The position numbers were made by a program, and so were the translations under genes. The notes beneath the pieces are model-generated. The model had not been told where the DNA came from, searched no databases, and saw only the letters and a program-made list of their open reading frames with translations. From assembly GCA_964552655.1 (NCBI GenBank), contig CAZKHG010000007.1:42232-106231 (forward strand): DNA of 64,000 bases, written 5' to 3'. Below are positions 63,512 to 64,000 of the stretch, piece after piece (the first letter of the stretch is position 1; each line of letters starts with the position of its first letter). Source of the stretch: CAZKHG01 sp964552655 (GTDB lineage: Bacteria > Bacteroidota > Bacteroidia > Bacteroidales > Tenuifilaceae).

Positions 63512-63880
63512 ATGACAAACAAAAACACAGTTAAAACTAAGGTTGGAAGCGAAGATGATATAAATTCAAATTTTCCAAATCTTAAAATATTGAATATTGA
63601 GGGAACCGATTACAAGACCCTTTATACACGTAAATATGATAATAATGCTGAATGGAAAATGCCCAACCCAAAAGAATTAAAATCGTTTATCCCCGGCACA
63701 ATAACCAATGTTTACATTAAAAATGGGCAAAAAGTAAAACATGGCGATAAGCTCTTGGTACTCGAAGCTATGAAAATGCTCAACCAAATAATAGCTCCGT
63801 TCGATGGTATAATTAAAGAGGTTAATGTCAAGGCTGGTGATAAAGTTACTAAGGGGTTTAAAATGGTCGAGTTCAAATAA
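63512..63880 (+). CDS. Biotin carboxyl carrier protein
   Basis: 122 residues. The C-terminal biotinyl domain holds the canonical EAMKM with the biotin lysine at about 88, between PGTITNVYIKNG and IAPFDGIIKEV. The first 55 residues are a short N-terminal arm (YKTLYTRKYDNNAEWKMPNPKE). Ten nucleotides after the carboxyltransferase stop, so the two act together. A terminator follows at 63904-63931. Confidence 0.94.
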   Translation: MTNKNTVKTKVGSEDDINSNFPNLKILNIEGTDYKTLYTRKYDNNAEWKMPNPKELKSFIPGTITNVYIKNGQKVKHGDKLLVLEAMKMLNQIIAPFDGIIKEVNVKAGDKVTKGFKMVEFK

Positions 63881-63903
63881 ATAGATCCTACATTAAATGA
63901 GAG

Positions 63904-63931
63904 AAGCTGTCAATTCTGGCAGCTTTTTTTA
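63904..63931 (+). terminator. Rho-independent terminator after the biotin carrier gene
   Basis: AAGCTG / CAGCTT (63904-63909, 63920-63925) with a slightly extended inner stem, then a T-run. Confidence 0.88.
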
Positions 63932-63949
63932 TTTTTTGATGAGTACAAT

Positions 63950-63980
63950 AAAAAAGGCCCCCGGTTTAGATCCGGGGGCC
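63950..63980 (-). terminator. Terminator of a minus-strand rRNA transcript
   Basis: Minus strand: GGCCCCCGG, 7-nt loop, CCGGGGGCC, then six T's. Perfect 9-bp GC-rich stem, lying just after the 5S-like 3' end at the window edge. Confidence 0.9.
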
Positions 63981-63985
63981 GTGAT

Positions 63986-64000
63986 GGGTGGCGGCGACCT
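63986..64000 (-). rRNA. rrf: 5S rRNA, 3' end (cut by window edge)
   Basis: The minus strand of the last bases reads AGGTCGCCGCCACC, the 3' end pattern of Bacteroidota 5S rRNA (…GTAGGTCGCCGCC). Only about 15 nt are in the window, so this rests on a short match plus the strong terminator right after it. An rRNA operon would extend beyond 64,000. Confidence 0.62.

Overview
The window looks like a chromosomal stretch of a member of the Bacteroidota, probably Bacteroidales or a close relative. Seen in the sequence: a SecD-SecF fusion, a protein with a type IX secretion sorting tail, several promoters with the Bacteroidota -7 box (TAnnTTTGC), a Porin_10-like porin, Bacteroidota-typical families (DUF4783, DUF3667, DUF3109), and an aminofutalosine synthase, which points to the futalosine route to menaquinone. 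Coding density is high, with short intergenic gaps and mostly housekeeping content.

Layout. 1-2.0 kb: a NarL-type sensor kinase cut by the window edge. 2.3-10.5 kb: aspartic protease, SecDF, TatA, an Arg/Gly-rich RluB-type pseudouridine synthase, and the GTPases Era and Der. 10.7-13.9 kb, minus strand: glycosyltransferase, RmuC, and an MntA/HepT toxin-antitoxin pair whose toxin gene is broken. 14.1-21.8 kb: M1 peptidase with a membrane protein; LptF/G-type permease with Tgt; glycosyltransferase, ECF sigma factor and RsmG. 21.9-27.3 kb: rpmH, mqnE, then an overlapping PASTA / T9SS-cargo / RluD operon. 27.3-28.4 kb: palindromic repeats and a decayed nucleotidyltransferase gene pair. 28.5-32.7 kb: GpmI, DUF3109, M20 dipeptidase, lipoprotein. 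32.7-33.8 kb: tRNA-Phe and a HigBA-type module bracketed by imperfect inverted repeats. 33.9-40.2 kb: M16 peptidase, O-methyltransferase, RlmH, DUF4783, NadC, YihY-type protein, PdxH, DUF3667. 40.3-40.75 kb: a degenerate 42-43 bp tandem array whose units each carry a small hairpin. 40.9-44.4 kb: an archaeal-type GatD/GatE pair. 44.6-51.7 kb: lipoprotein, porin, MltF-like transglycosylase, Nudix hydrolase, CPBP protease, PhzF. 51.7-54.8 kb: a large hybrid histidine kinase split by an apparent 1-nt frameshift. 54.9-61.6 kb, minus strand: glutamine synthetase, POT-like transporter, coiled-coil protein, exported caspase-family protein and LPP20-like lipoprotein. 62-63.9 kb: acyl-CoA carboxyltransferase and biotin carrier. 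The last bases look like the 3' end of a 5S rRNA gene on the minus strand, so an rRNA operon converges on this region.

How the genes work together. Translation and ribosome maturation are over-represented (two pseudouridine synthases, Era, Der, RsmG, RlmH, Tgt, L34, tRNA-Phe, GatDE), as are envelope functions (SecDF, TatA, LptF/G, PASTA protein, porin, MltF, T9SS cargo). Three accessory modules show decay: the HepT toxin, the 27.5-28.3 kb nucleotidyltransferase pair, and the split histidine kinase. The most unusual items are the archaeal-type GatDE pair, the structured repeat array beside it, and the small palindromes that share a CTTWAG centre.
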